From Hydrogenophaga sp. (GTDB lineage Bacteria; Pseudomonadota; Gammaproteobacteria; Burkholderiales; Burkholderiaceae_C), in contig JAGKSX010000090.1 in NCBI GenBank assembly GCA_018993155.1, positions 1 through 56,222 of the forward strand: a DNA stretch of 56,222 bases, written 5' to 3'. The notes under the pieces were generated by a model. That model saw only the letters and a program-made list of their open reading frames with translations. It had not been told where the DNA came from and did not search any database. The position numbers and the translations under genes were made by a program. Of this stretch, positions 1 to 8,130 are shown piece by piece (the stretch's first letter is position 1; the number at the start of each line of letters is the position of its first letter).

Positions 1-529
1 GGCCCAGCGCCGCCGGGCCGAGTGTCTGGCCTTGGCGCAAGGCCGCTTCGCCGGCCATGAGGTCTTCGCCCAGCAGGCGGCGGTTGTCGCCCGCGCTCAC
101 CACGTCGGGTGGCACCACGACGCGATCACCTTCTGCTTTCACGAATTCGAGCGGCACCACGGTGTCCAGCCCGGGCGGCATGATGGCGCCGGTCATGATC
201 TTCAGGCACTCGCCCACGCCCACGGTGCCGGCCCAGGCCTTGCCTGCGAAGGCCGTGCCCGCCACGCGCAGGCCCAGCGGCTCGCCCGGGCGCAGCTGCC
301 CGCTGTCGAAGGCGAAGCCGTCCATGGCGGAGTTGTCGTGCGGCGGCACGCTGATGGGTGAGACCACGTCCTGCGCCAGCACGCGACCCAGCGCGTCGAA
401 CACGCCCAGGTCTTCGGTGGCCGTGACTGGCTCGACAAGGCGGGAGAGGAAGTCGTTGACGCGTTCGGCGCTGATGGCCTGCGGGTCGTAGCCCTGCAGT
501 TCGGCCGCGATCTGCTCGATGGATTTCAT
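1..529 (-). CDS. moeA: Molybdopterin molybdenumtransferase MoeA (3' part missing)
   Basis: MoeA inserts molybdate into adenylylated molybdopterin, the last step of Mo-cofactor synthesis in the cytoplasm. About 176 residues from the N-terminus are present, starting MKSIEQIAAELQGYDPQ, and the C-terminal half lies beyond the left edge. Family landmarks are DNSAMDGFAF near residue 65 (the conserved substrate-site region) and IMTGAIMPPG near 110. The ATG at 529 is the only sensible start. It is the last visible gene of the moaA-mobA-moeA operon, 26 bp after mobA. Identification is firm; length and integrity of the rest cannot be judged. Confidence 0.93.
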   Translation of the reverse strand, partial: MKSIEQIAAELQGYDPQAISAERVNDFLSRLVEPVTATEDLGVFDALGRVLAQDVVSPISVPPHDNSAMDGFAFDSGQLRPGEPLGLRVAGTAFAGKAWAGTVGVGECLKIMTGAIMPPGLDTVVPLEFVKAEGDRVVVPPDVVSAGDNRRLLGEDLMAGEAALRQGQTLGPAALG

Positions 530-555
530 GGACAAACGAACGAAGGGCCGGGCGC

Positions 556-1179
556 TCAGCCCTTTTCGAGGGCGTGCAGTTCGGCCAGGGTGTTGGTGTT
601 GAAGAAGGCCTTGGGGTCGTCGCCCGGGCGGTCAAAGGGCACGATCACCGTGCGGTGCTGGTCGGTCCAGCGGTCGATCTTGCGCCCCCCGGCCTGGGTG
701 AAGACCAGCAGGCTTTCCATGAGCTCCACCCGAATGAGGCAGAACACCGGCTGGGGCCGCAGCTGGCCGTCTTCTTCCAGGGCGCCGGCCATGGCAATTT
801 CGGTGGTCTCGTCCTCGAACGCCTGGGCCAGGCGCTGGGCGAGGTCGAGCGGGAAGAGGGGCGTATCGCAGGGCACCGTGAGCAGGTAGGGCGTTTCGCA
901 GCGCTCCAGGCCGGTCATGAAGCCGGCCAGGGGACCCGCGTAGCCGTCCAGGGTGTCGGGCCACACCGGCACGCCGAAGGCCTCGTAGGCCGCCAGATTG
1001 CGGTTGGCGTTGACCATCTGACCGCCAACCAGCCCGCCTTCCTGCATCTGCAGGCGCAGCAAGGCGTGCAGCGCCAGCGGCGTGCCGTTGAAGTTCTGCA
1101 GGCCCTTGTCGACGCCGCCCATGCGCGAGCCACGGCCGCCGGCGAGCACGAGGCCCGTGATTTGATGGGAATGGATCAT
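556..1179 (-). CDS. mobA: Molybdenum cofactor guanylyltransferase MobA
   Basis: MobA transfers GMP from GTP to Mo-molybdopterin to give the guanine dinucleotide form of the cofactor. The 207-residue protein has the nucleotidyltransferase signature [18 protein letters not shown] at residues 10-27 (GTP-binding loop), a DxxxGYAGPL stretch and the metal-binding TVPCDTP motif. The length is normal for MobA. The ATG at 1179 was chosen because it lies 8 bp after the moaA stop and just before the GGRGSRMGG loop. An open frame continues upstream into moaA, but that part is only a shadow frame. Cotranscription with moaA and moeA is inferred from the spacing. Confidence 0.94.
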   Translation of the reverse strand: MIHSHQITGLVLAGGRGSRMGGVDKGLQNFNGTPLALHALLRLQMQEGGLVGGQMVNANRNLAAYEAFGVPVWPDTLDGYAGPLAGFMTGLERCETPYLLTVPCDTPLFPLDLAQRLAQAFEDETTEIAMAGALEEDGQLRPQPVFCLIRVELMESLLVFTQAGGRKIDRWTDQHRTVIVPFDRPGDDPKAFFNTNTLAELHALEKG

Positions 1180-1187
1180 TTGGTTGC

Positions 1188-2303
1188 TCAGCCGCCGATG
1201 TAGCTCATTTCGACCCGCCGGGTGCCGGTGCTGGCTTCCGGCGGCAGGCTGGCGCGCAGTTCGGAGTACCGGTCGCTGCGGCCTTGCCAGATCGCCGCGA
1301 TCGCGCTGGCGAGCTGCTCGTCGGTGGCATTGCCGCGGATCAGGTGGCGCAGGTCGTGGCCCTGGCTGGCGAAGAGGCAGAGGTAGAGCTGGCCTTCGGT
1401 GGACAGGCGGGCGCGGTTGCAGTCGCTGCAGAAGGCCTGCGTCACGCTGCTGATCACACCGATCTCGCCCGAGCCGTCGGCGTAGGCCCAGCGCTCGGCG
1501 GTTTCGCCGGGGGCCGATGCGCCGAGCTGCACCAGCGGCAGTTCGCGGTGGATGCGTTGCACCACCTCGGCGCTGGGCAGCACCTCGTCCATGCGCCAGC
1601 CGTTGGTGGCGCCCACGTCCATGTACTCGATGAAGCGCAGCACGATGCCCGTGCCCTGGAAGTGGCGCGCCATGGGCAGGATCTCGTGGTCGTTGGTGCC
1701 GCGCTTGACCACCATGTTGACCTTGATCGGCCCCAGGCCCGCGGCCTGCGCGGCGGCAATGCCGTCGAGCACATCGGCCACGGGGAAGTCCACGTCGTTC
1801 ATGGCGCGGAAGATGGTGTCGTCCAGCCCGTCCAGGCTGACCGTGACACGCTGCAGGCCGGCGGCCTTGAGGGCGTGCGCCTTGCGCGCGAGCAGCGAGC
1901 CGTTGGTGGTCAGCGTGATGTCCAGCGGCTGGCCTTCCACCGTGCGCAGCGCGGCCAGCTGTTCGATGAGGATTTCGAGGTTCTTGCGCAGCAGCGGCTC
2001 GCCGCCGGTGAGGCGGATCTTCTGCACCCCGTGCGCGACGAACTGGCGCGCCACGCGCGTGATTTCCTCGAAGGTCAGCAGCGAGCTGTGCGGCAGGTAG
2101 GGGTAGTCCTTGTCGAAGATGTCCTTCGGCATGCAATAGCTGCAGCGGAAGTTGCAACGGTCGGTCACGCTGATGCGCAGATCGCGCAGCGGGCGGCCCA
2201 GCGCGTCGCCGAGCAGGCCGGTCGGGGCTGTGCCGACCTGAGGGACGCGCGCGGCCACGGAGACCAGGCGCTGGTCGATCAGGGGAATGACGCGTTCGGA
2301 CAT
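1188..2303 (-). CDS. moaA: GTP 3',8-cyclase MoaA
   Basis: Radical SAM enzyme that, with MoaC, turns GTP into cyclic pyranopterin monophosphate, the first step of molybdopterin synthesis. The 371-residue protein carries CNFRCSYC near residue 50, the CxxxCxxC ligands of the SAM-binding 4Fe-4S cluster, followed by [10 protein letters not shown]. The C-terminal part has [18 protein letters not shown], which supplies the second cluster, and ends in the family-typical YIGG. The start at 2303 ([10 protein letters not shown]) sits just upstream of the first conserved block; the frame stays open upstream without family similarity. It is first in a minus-strand moaA-mobA-moeA operon. Confidence 0.96.
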   Translation of the reverse strand: MSERVIPLIDQRLVSVAARVPQVGTAPTGLLGDALGRPLRDLRISVTDRCNFRCSYCMPKDIFDKDYPYLPHSSLLTFEEITRVARQFVAHGVQKIRLTGGEPLLRKNLEILIEQLAALRTVEGQPLDITLTTNGSLLARKAHALKAAGLQRVTVSLDGLDDTIFRAMNDVDFPVADVLDGIAAAQAAGLGPIKVNMVVKRGTNDHEILPMARHFQGTGIVLRFIEYMDVGATNGWRMDEVLPSAEVVQRIHRELPLVQLGASAPGETAERWAYADGSGEIGVISSVTQAFCSDCNRARLSTEGQLYLCLFASQGHDLRHLIRGNATDEQLASAIAAIWQGRSDRYSELRASLPPEASTGTRRVEMSYIGG

Positions 2304-2395
2304 GGACCGATTATGGGCGAGTGACCGCCGGGCCGCACGGGAACACCCGGGGGTACCGGTGTTGCCGCGAGGGCATTCCGCCTGAGCGGCCCAGG

Positions 2396-3226
2396 TCAGG
2401 CCGGCTCGGCGCGGCCCACCCGGGTGTATTGCGTGGCGTTGTCGCGCAGCCAGTGGGCGGAGAGCTCGCTGGATTGCTGATCCGGGTGGAAGTCGCGGCG
2501 GAAGTAGGCGCGCCAGGGTTTGAAGGTCTGGCGCAGCAGGCCGTCGCGGCCAAGCATATGGCGGGCCGCGCTGCGCCAGGTGCTCCAGCGCCAGAGCGTG
2601 CCGTCGCGTTTGAGGTTGTTCACCGTCTGGCGCAAGGTGTCGGTGAGAAAGACCAGCGTGATGCGGCGCATCCAGGTCGTGCGCCAGGTGTGGCTGCCGC
2701 CCAGTGCCTGGTACAGGTCGAAGGCGGTGCACTTGTGCTCGGCCTCTTCGGCGCTGTGCCAGAGCCAAAGGGTTTTCAATCGCGGCTCGCTGCCGTCCAG
2801 CAGCTGGGGATGAGACAGCATCCACTCGGCAAAGAGGGCGGTGAAATGTTCGTTGGCGGCGGTGATGGCCAGGCCGTGGCGCGGGTCCGCGCCCTCCAGC
2901 AATTGGAGGCGGTCACGTGCACGGGGTTCCCAGTCGTTCACCAGGCCGTGTTTCTCGATCTGCGCGTTGAACAGCGCGTGGATGCGCCGGTGGGTGGCTT
3001 CCTGGCCCACGAAACCCTGGACCTCGGCCTGCAGCTCGGCCTGGCGCTCGGGCGGCAGGGCCTTGAAGCCGTTGCGCACCGAGTCGATGAAGAACTGCTC
3101 GCCGATGGGAAAGCTCATCGACAGCGCGTTGAACCACGCGGTCAGAAAGGCGTCGCCGCCGCACCAGTGGCGGGCCACCGGTTGTTCCAGATCGATCAGC
3201 AGGCGACGGACAACGAGTTCGGTCAT
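2396..3226 (-). CDS. Predicted metal-dependent hydrolase (PF10118-type)
   Basis: A 276-residue cytoplasmic protein that I assign to the COG3687/PF10118 predicted metal-dependent hydrolase family from its pattern of conserved acidic and histidine residues: GEQFF near 37, GQEATHR near 68, NEHFTALF near 120 and HSAEEAEHK near 150. These E/H-rich helices resemble a di-iron, ferritin-like arrangement. Substrate is unknown. The start at 3226 ([10 protein letters not shown]) is favoured over an upstream ATG at 3271, which would fall inside the operator palindrome. It is divergent from a TetR gene 120 bp away, so that regulator probably controls it. The family call rests on pattern only. Confidence 0.75.
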   Translation of the reverse strand: MTELVVRRLLIDLEQPVARHWCGGDAFLTAWFNALSMSFPIGEQFFIDSVRNGFKALPPERQAELQAEVQGFVGQEATHRRIHALFNAQIEKHGLVNDWEPRARDRLQLLEGADPRHGLAITAANEHFTALFAEWMLSHPQLLDGSEPRLKTLWLWHSAEEAEHKCTAFDLYQALGGSHTWRTTWMRRITLVFLTDTLRQTVNNLKRDGTLWRWSTWRSAARHMLGRDGLLRQTFKPWRAYFRRDFHPDQQSSELSAHWLRDNATQYTRVGRAEPA

Positions 3227-3239
3227 GGTAGGGCGTGGG

Positions 3240-3271
3240 TTGACAAACGGATTGGTACCGCATCGTACCAA
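3240..3271. promoter_or_regulatory. TetR operator-like palindrome between divergent genes
   Basis: Perfect inverted repeat TTGGTAC (3252-3258), 6-bp spacer, GTACCAA (3265-3271), in the 119-bp gap between the hydrolase and the TetR gene. A consensus -35 box TTGACA lies at 3240-3245 on the plus strand, so the palindrome falls where the -10 region of a promoter for the TetR gene would be; no good -10 is visible there. The position and symmetry suit a TetR dimer acting on both genes. This is an inference from layout. Confidence 0.6.
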
Positions 3272-3345
3272 GTCACGATGGTGCGTGTTTCGATTCGGCC
3301 TGTCAAGCGGAGAAGAATGGAGTGCAGGCCCTAAGATGCCCGTCC

Positions 3346-3969
3346 ATGAAGCCGAAAAACACCCGCAGCGCCGACGCCACCGTGCCGAATGAACACCGCG
3401 GTCGCCTGCTGCAGGCCATGGCCACGGTCGCGGCGGCCCAGGGTCTGGCGGCCACGTCGATCGCGGCCGTGGTGGCCGAGGCGGGGGTGTCCAAACGCAC
3501 GTTCTACGAGCATTTCGCGGACAAGGATGCCTGCTTTCTCGAGCTGTACCGGGCGGCCAGCGCCTCCGCGCTGCGCACCCTGCGCGAGGCCGTGCAGCCC
3601 GAACGCCCCTGGCAGGACCAGGTCGAACATGCCTTGGGCGCGTACCTGGCGCACCTGGCCAGCGGGCCGCAGCTGATCCGCATGCTGTTCGTGGAAATCC
3701 ACCACCTCGGGCCGGCCGGTGCCCTGGTGCGCCGCGAGGTGATGCAGCACCTGGCCGACTTCATGCTCGAGACCATCAACGCCGAGCGTGAGGTGCTTAT
3801 CCCCACCATGGCGGTGGCGGCCGTGGGTGGCATCCAGGAACTGGTGCTGCAAGCGATCGAGCGGGGCGAAGCGGCCCAGCTCGATCGCCTCACCCCGAGT
3901 GCCAGCGCGGTGGTCCGCCTGCTGGCGGGGGCCAGCCAGAAAAAAGGCCCGCCGAAGCGGGCCCCTTGA
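3346..3969 (+). CDS. TetR/AcrR family transcriptional regulator
   Basis: A 207-residue one-component regulator. The N-terminal helix-turn-helix is clear: a first helix around residues 22-38 and then TSIAAVVAEAGVSKRTFYEHF at about 43-63, the standard TetR DNA-binding signature, followed by the DKDACFLELY linker helix. The C-terminal ligand domain is not specific enough to name a ligand. The ATG at 3346 gives a typical TetR N-terminus. The gene is divergent from the metal-dependent hydrolase, with a palindrome between them, so local autoregulation and control of the neighbour are likely. Its last codons (KKGPPKRAP) overlap the terminator of the convergent hppA gene. Confidence 0.9.
   Translation: MKPKNTRSADATVPNEHRGRLLQAMATVAAAQGLAATSIAAVVAEAGVSKRTFYEHFADKDACFLELYRAASASALRTLREAVQPERPWQDQVEHALGAYLAHLASGPQLIRMLFVEIHHLGPAGALVRREVMQHLADFMLETINAEREVLIPTMAVAAVGGIQELVLQAIERGEAAQLDRLTPSASAVVRLLAGASQKKGPPKRAP
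3940..3963 (-). terminator. Rho-independent terminator of hppA, inside the TetR gene end
   Basis: Read on the minus strand, a 7-bp GC stem (GGCCCGC and GCGGGCC, 3946-3952 with 3957-3963) closes a TTCG loop and is followed by six T (3940-3945). It lies 23-46 bp downstream of the hppA stop, within the last codons of the convergent TetR gene. Confidence 0.8.
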
Positions 3970-3985
3970 ACCTTCGAGAGCGGGA

Positions 3986-6049
3986 TCAGGCCGCCAGCGG
4001 CAGCAGCGGCACGATCAGCAGCGCCACGATGTTGATGATCTTGATCAGCGGGTTGACGGCAGGGCCTGCCGTGTCCTTGTAGGGGTCGCCCACGGTGTCG
4101 CCGGTCACGGCGGCCTTGTGCGCCTCGCTGCCCTTGCCGCCGTGGTGGCCGTCTTCGATGTACTTCTTGGCGTTGTCCCAGGCCCCACCGCCGGTGCACA
4201 TGGAGATGGCCACGAACAGGCCGGTGACGATGGTGCCCATCAGCAGGCCGCCCAGCGCTTTCGGGCCCAGGAACACGCCCACCAGGATGGGGACCACCAC
4301 CGGCAGCAGCGAGGGGATCACCATCTCCTTGATGGCTGCCGTGGTCAGCATGTCGACCGCCTTGCCGTACTCGGGCTTGGCCGTGCCTTCCATGATGCCG
4401 GGGATCTCCTTGAACTGCCGGCGCACCTCCACCACCACCGAACCGGCGGCGCGGCCCACCGCCTCCATCGCCATGGCACCGAAGAGGTAGGGGATCATGC
4501 CGCCGATGAACAGGCCGATGATCACCATCGGGTCGCTCAGGTCGAACTTGATCTGGTGGCCGTAGGTTTCCAGCTTGTGGGTGTAGTCGGCGAACAGCAC
4601 CAGCGCGGCCAGGCCGGCGGAGCCGATGGCGTAGCCCTTGGTCACGGCCTTGGTGGTGTTGCCCACCGCGTCCAGCGGGTCGGTGATGTCGCGCACGCTG
4701 CTGGGCAGCTCGGCCATTTCGGCGATGCCGCCGGCGTTGTCGGTGATGGGGCCGTAGGCGTCCAGCGCGACCACGATGCCGGCCATGCTCAGCATGGCGG
4801 TGGCGGCGATGGCGATGCCGTACAGGCCCGCCAGCGTGTAGGAGGCCACGATGCCGACGCAGACGAACAGCACCGGCCAGGCGGTGGAACGCATGGACAC
4901 GCCCAGGCCGGCAATGATGTTGGTGCCGTGGCCGGTGGTCGAGGCTTGCGCGATGTGCTTGACCGGCGAGTACTGCGTGCCGGTGTAGAACTCGGTGATC
5001 CAGACCAGCGCGGCGGTCAGCACCAGGCCCACGGCGCAGGCCCCGAACAGGCGCAGCTGGCTGCCGGTGGCGGTGATGGCGTTGTCCGGCATGATCCAGG
5101 CGGTCACGAACCAGAAGGCGATCAGCGAGAGCACGCCCGCGATCGCCAGGCCCTTGTACAGCGCGGGCATCACGTTCTTCATGCCCGGGCTGGCCTTCAC
5201 GAAGAAGCAGCCGACGATGGACGCCAGGATCGACACGCCACCCAGCACCAGCGGGTAGAGCACGGCCTGCATGGGGGCGGCCGCGACCATGAGGGCGCCG
5301 AGCACCATGGTGGCGATCAGCGTCACCGCGTAGGTCTCGAACAGGTCGGCTGCCATGCCGGCGCAGTCGCCCACGTTGTCGCCCACGTTGTCGGCGATCA
5401 CCGCCGGGTTGCGCGGGTCGTCCTCCGGAATGCCGGCCTCGACCTTGCCCACCAGGTCGGCGCCCACGTCGGCGCCCTTGGTGAAGATGCCGCCGCCCAG
5501 GCGCGCGAAGATGGAAATCAGCGAGGAGCCGAAGGCAAAGCCGATCAGCGGGTTCAGCAGCTTGGCCAGGTTGGCCGCTGGCGTGAGGTTGCCGTTGCCG
5601 ACCAGGAACCAGAAGAAACCGGACACGCCCAGCAGGCCCAGGCCCACCACCAGCATGCCGGTGATGGCGCCGCCGCGGAAGGCCACGTCCAGCGCCGGGC
5701 CGATGCCCTTGGTGGCCGCTTGCGCGGTGCGCACGTTGGCGCGCACCGAGATGTTCATGCCGATGAAGCCGCAGGCGCCCGAGAGCACGGCACCGAGCAC
5801 GAAGCCGATGGCGGTGGGGCCGTCGAGGAAGACGCCGATGAGGATGGCCAGCACCACCCCGACGATGCCGATCGTCTTGTACTGCCGCGCGAGGTAGGCC
5901 GCGGCGCCGGTCTGAATGGCCCCGGCGATTTCCTGCATGCGGGCGTTGCCCGCGTCCTGAGAAAGAATCCAGCTGCGGGACCAGAAGCCGTAGATGACGG
6001 CCACCAGCCCGCAGACCAACGCAAAGATCAGCGCAGATTGTCCAACCAT
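3986..6049 (-). CDS. hppA: K+-insensitive membrane pyrophosphatase, H+ pump
   Basis: An integral membrane pump of 687 residues and about 16 helices that couples pyrophosphate hydrolysis to proton export. The catalytic loop [11 protein letters not shown] is at residues 194-204 and [18 protein letters not shown] at 221-238. The ion-specificity region reads [10 protein letters not shown] at 463-472; Lys at 467 with Thr at 470 is the signature of the K+-independent class (K+-dependent enzymes have Ala and Gly or Ala there). AGGAG precedes the ATG at 6049. It is divergent from the soluble pyrophosphatase ppa and convergent with the TetR gene, in which its terminator lies. A hairpin at 6080-6106 (GGGGGCA with TGCCCCC) would be in its 5' leader. 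Confidence 0.97.
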   Translation of the reverse strand: MVGQSALIFALVCGLVAVIYGFWSRSWILSQDAGNARMQEIAGAIQTGAAAYLARQYKTIGIVGVVLAILIGVFLDGPTAIGFVLGAVLSGACGFIGMNISVRANVRTAQAATKGIGPALDVAFRGGAITGMLVVGLGLLGVSGFFWFLVGNGNLTPAANLAKLLNPLIGFAFGSSLISIFARLGGGIFTKGADVGADLVGKVEAGIPEDDPRNPAVIADNVGDNVGDCAGMAADLFETYAVTLIATMVLGALMVAAAPMQAVLYPLVLGGVSILASIVGCFFVKASPGMKNVMPALYKGLAIAGVLSLIAFWFVTAWIMPDNAITATGSQLRLFGACAVGLVLTAALVWITEFYTGTQYSPVKHIAQASTTGHGTNIIAGLGVSMRSTAWPVLFVCVGIVASYTLAGLYGIAIAATAMLSMAGIVVALDAYGPITDNAGGIAEMAELPSSVRDITDPLDAVGNTTKAVTKGYAIGSAGLAALVLFADYTHKLETYGHQIKFDLSDPMVIIGLFIGGMIPYLFGAMAMEAVGRAAGSVVVEVRRQFKEIPGIMEGTAKPEYGKAVDMLTTAAIKEMVIPSLLPVVVPILVGVFLGPKALGGLLMGTIVTGLFVAISMCTGGGAWDNAKKYIEDGHHGGKGSEAHKAAVTGDTVGDPYKDTAGPAVNPLIKIINIVALLIVPLLPLAA

Positions 6050-6242
6050 GAGAATTACTCCTGCTTGTTTCGACTTGGAGGGGGCAACGCCTCCGGGGCT
6101 GCCCCCGCTGCGTTGCTTCCTCGCTGCCGGTTTGCGCTGCGTTGCACAGCGTTGAAACAGGGCGATTGGCCAACCCCTTGAATTTAGCGGGGAAATGCCA
6201 CTTGGCGATCCTTTGTGGTCGGGTTTGTCAGCGTGGAGTCGG

Positions 6243-6314
6243 TAAAATCAGGGTAAATCCTAGGCGCGCCGGGCCGAATCCAGGCGCGCCTTTGTTCGCC
6301 GGCACGCTTGCCGG
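6243..6314 (+). promoter_or_regulatory. ppa promoter box and structured 5' leader
   Basis: The 304-bp gap between hppA and ppa contains a -10-like TAAAAT at 6243-6248 with no convincing -35 box. Downstream there are two hairpins before the ppa start at 6354. The first pairs AGGCGCGCC (6262-6270) with GGCGCGCCT (6283-6291) around a 12-nt loop and is followed by TTG. The second pairs CCGGCA (6299-6304) with TGCCGG (6309-6314) around CGCT. I recognise no riboswitch class. The leader may only stabilise the message or may modulate ppa. The hppA-proximal part of the gap holds one further hairpin and nothing else I can name. Confidence 0.45.
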
Positions 6315-6353
6315 GTCGAAAACGCCCCTTTTCCAAACCACGACCTCATCAAC

Positions 6354-6893
6354 ATGGCTCTTGACAACGTCACCCCTGGCAAAAATGTTCCCGAATCGTT
6401 CAACGTGATCATCGAGATCCCGATGAACGCCGACCCGATCAAGTACGAGGTGGACAAGGAAACCGGCGCCATCTTCGTGGACCGCTTCATGAGCACGGCC
6501 ATGCACTACCCGACCAACTACGGGTATGTGCCGCAGACGATTTCTGGCGACGGCGACCCGGTCGACGTGCTCGTGATCACGCCCGTGCCCCTCATCCCCG
6601 GCGTGGTCGTGCCCTGCCGCGCGATCGGCATCCTGAAGATGCAGGACGAGGCCGGCGAAGACGGCAAGGTGCTGGCCGTGCCGACCGACAAGATCCTGTC
6701 GATCTACACCCAGTGGCAGAGGCCGGAAGACCTGAACCCGATGCGCCTGAACACCATCCAGCACTTCTTCGAGCACTACAAGGACCTGGAGCCCGGCAAG
6801 TGGGTGAAGGTGATCGGCTGGGAAGGCAAGGACGCCGCCCACAAGGAAATCCTGGACGGCATCGCCAACTACAACAAGGCCAACAAGGCCTGA
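6354..6893 (+). CDS. ppa: Inorganic pyrophosphatase, family I
   Basis: Cytoplasmic enzyme of 179 residues that hydrolyses pyrophosphate to two phosphates and so pulls biosynthetic reactions forward. Family I features are [19 protein letters not shown] near 20-38, the [11 protein letters not shown] stretch and the Mg2+-binding signature DGDPVDVL near 65. The length is normal. It stands alone on the plus strand, divergent from hppA. Hydrolysis by Ppa releases the energy as heat while HppA stores it as a proton gradient, so the two probably serve different growth conditions. The 3' end is followed closely by the convergent acyltransferase gene. Confidence 0.97.
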   Translation: MALDNVTPGKNVPESFNVIIEIPMNADPIKYEVDKETGAIFVDRFMSTAMHYPTNYGYVPQTISGDGDPVDVLVITPVPLIPGVVVPCRAIGILKMQDEAGEDGKVLAVPTDKILSIYTQWQRPEDLNPMRLNTIQHFFEHYKDLEPGKWVKVIGWEGKDAAHKEILDGIANYNKANKA

Positions 6894-6904
6894 TCAACCC
6901 CGGC

Positions 6905-8074
6905 TCAGGGCGCTGCCTTGAGCGGATTTCGCAGGGCCAGGTGATCGAGGTACTCCCCGATCCCCTGGCCTTCGCGTTCCAGGAAGCGCTCCACCGCGTC
7001 GGCGAACGCGGGATGGGCCAGCCAATGGGCGCTGGTCGTCTTCACCGGGAGCAGGGCGCGCGCCATCTTGTGCTCGCCCTGGGCGCCGCCCTCGAAGCGG
7101 ACGAAGCCGTGGGCCATGCACCAGGCCAGCGGCTGGTAGTAGCAGGCCTCGAAGTGCAGGCAGTCCACCCGCTCCAGGGCCCCCCAGTAGCGCCCGTAGG
7201 CCACGCGGGTCTTTTCATCGATCCCGATCAGGCTGCAGGCCATGGGCCGGCCTTCGCGTTCGGCGATGAACAGCAGCCAGTGCTGCGGCATGGTCCTGGC
7301 CATGCGGTGAAAAAAATCCCGGTTCAGGTAGGGCGCGTTGCCGTGCTCAAGGTAGGTGCGCTCATAGCAGCGGTAGAAAAAGTCCCAATCGGCGTCCGAA
7401 ATGTCGGCGCCGCGCGACCAGCGGAACTGCACGCCCGCGTCCACCACCTTCCGCCGTTCCTGCCGGATCTTCTTGCGCTTCTCCTGCTGCAGGCTGGCCA
7501 GGAAATGCTCGAAATCGTCAAATGGCTGGCCCCTCGCATCGTGGTTGGTCCAATGGAACTGGACGGTGTGCCTGAGCATCAGGCCAGCGGCATGGCATGC
7601 GTCGATGTCCTGGGGCTGCGCGAAGAGCAGGTGCAGGGACGACAGCTGTTCCTCGCGGGTGCGTTCGATCAGCGCTTTCACCAGGGCTGCGCGCGATGCC
7701 TCGTCGCGGGCCAGGAGGCGGGCACCCGGCACCGGCGTGAAGGGCACGGCCACGAGCGCCTTGGGGTAGTAGTCCAGCCCATGCTGGGCGTACGCGTTGG
7801 CCCAGGCCCAGTCGAACACGTACTCGCCGTAGGAGTGATTCTTCAGGTACATCGGGCAGGCCGCGCGCAGCACGTCGTCGCGCCACAGGGTCACGAACTG
7901 GGCTTGCCATCCGGTGGCCCCGCGCGCGCTGCCGCTTTCGTGCAGCGCGGACAGGTACTCGTGGCGCATGAAGGGGCTGGGGTCGGGCTCGTGGTCGAGC
8001 AGGGCGTTCCAGGCCCCGGCATCGACCGCCTGCGGTGAGGCGAAGACCCGGGTGACATAATCGATTTCAGACAA
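6905..8074 (-). CDS. FemAB/GNAT-like acyltransferase family protein (COG3146 type)
   Basis: A protein of about 389 residues in the peptidogalycan-biosynthesis/FemAB-like group (PF04339, formerly DUF482), placed there by SPFMRHEYLSALHESGS near residue 30, the basic helix QQEKRKKIRQERRKV near 195, and EGGAQGEHKMARALLP near 338, which is strongly conserved in this family. The reaction is unknown. The start is uncertain: an ATG at 8137 would overlap nadE, the next in-frame ATG lies inside the conserved domain, and TTG at 8074 (LSEIDYVTRVF) gives the expected N-terminus. I chose TTG. It is divergent from nadE with a 56-bp gap. Confidence 0.75.
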   Translation of the reverse strand: MSEIDYVTRVFASPQAVDAGAWNALLDHEPDPSPFMRHEYLSALHESGSARGATGWQAQFVTLWRDDVLRAACPMYLKNHSYGEYVFDWAWANAYAQHGLDYYPKALVAVPFTPVPGARLLARDEASRAALVKALIERTREEQLSSLHLLFAQPQDIDACHAAGLMLRHTVQFHWTNHDARGQPFDDFEHFLASLQQEKRKKIRQERRKVVDAGVQFRWSRGADISDADWDFFYRCYERTYLEHGNAPYLNRDFFHRMARTMPQHWLLFIAEREGRPMACSLIGIDEKTRVAYGRYWGALERVDCLHFEACYYQPLAWCMAHGFVRFEGGAQGEHKMARALLPVKTTSAHWLAHPAFADAVERFLEREGQGIGEYLDHLALRNPLKAAP

Positions 8075-8130
8075 ACACGGCTCCCGCCCACCGCGTTTTC
8101 GCGGCCTTTCCTGCAAGGTTTCCAGACCCC

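Noticed and set aside
3504-6181. Long open frames overlapping hppA on both strands (up to 889 codons)
   Set aside because: Codon-bias shadows of hppA and of the TetR gene. The translations are low-complexity, Arg/Gly/His-rich and lack any family motif.
6262-6291. GGCGCGCC pair before ppa as a recombination or restriction-related site
   Set aside because: The two copies are adequately explained as arms of a leader hairpin.
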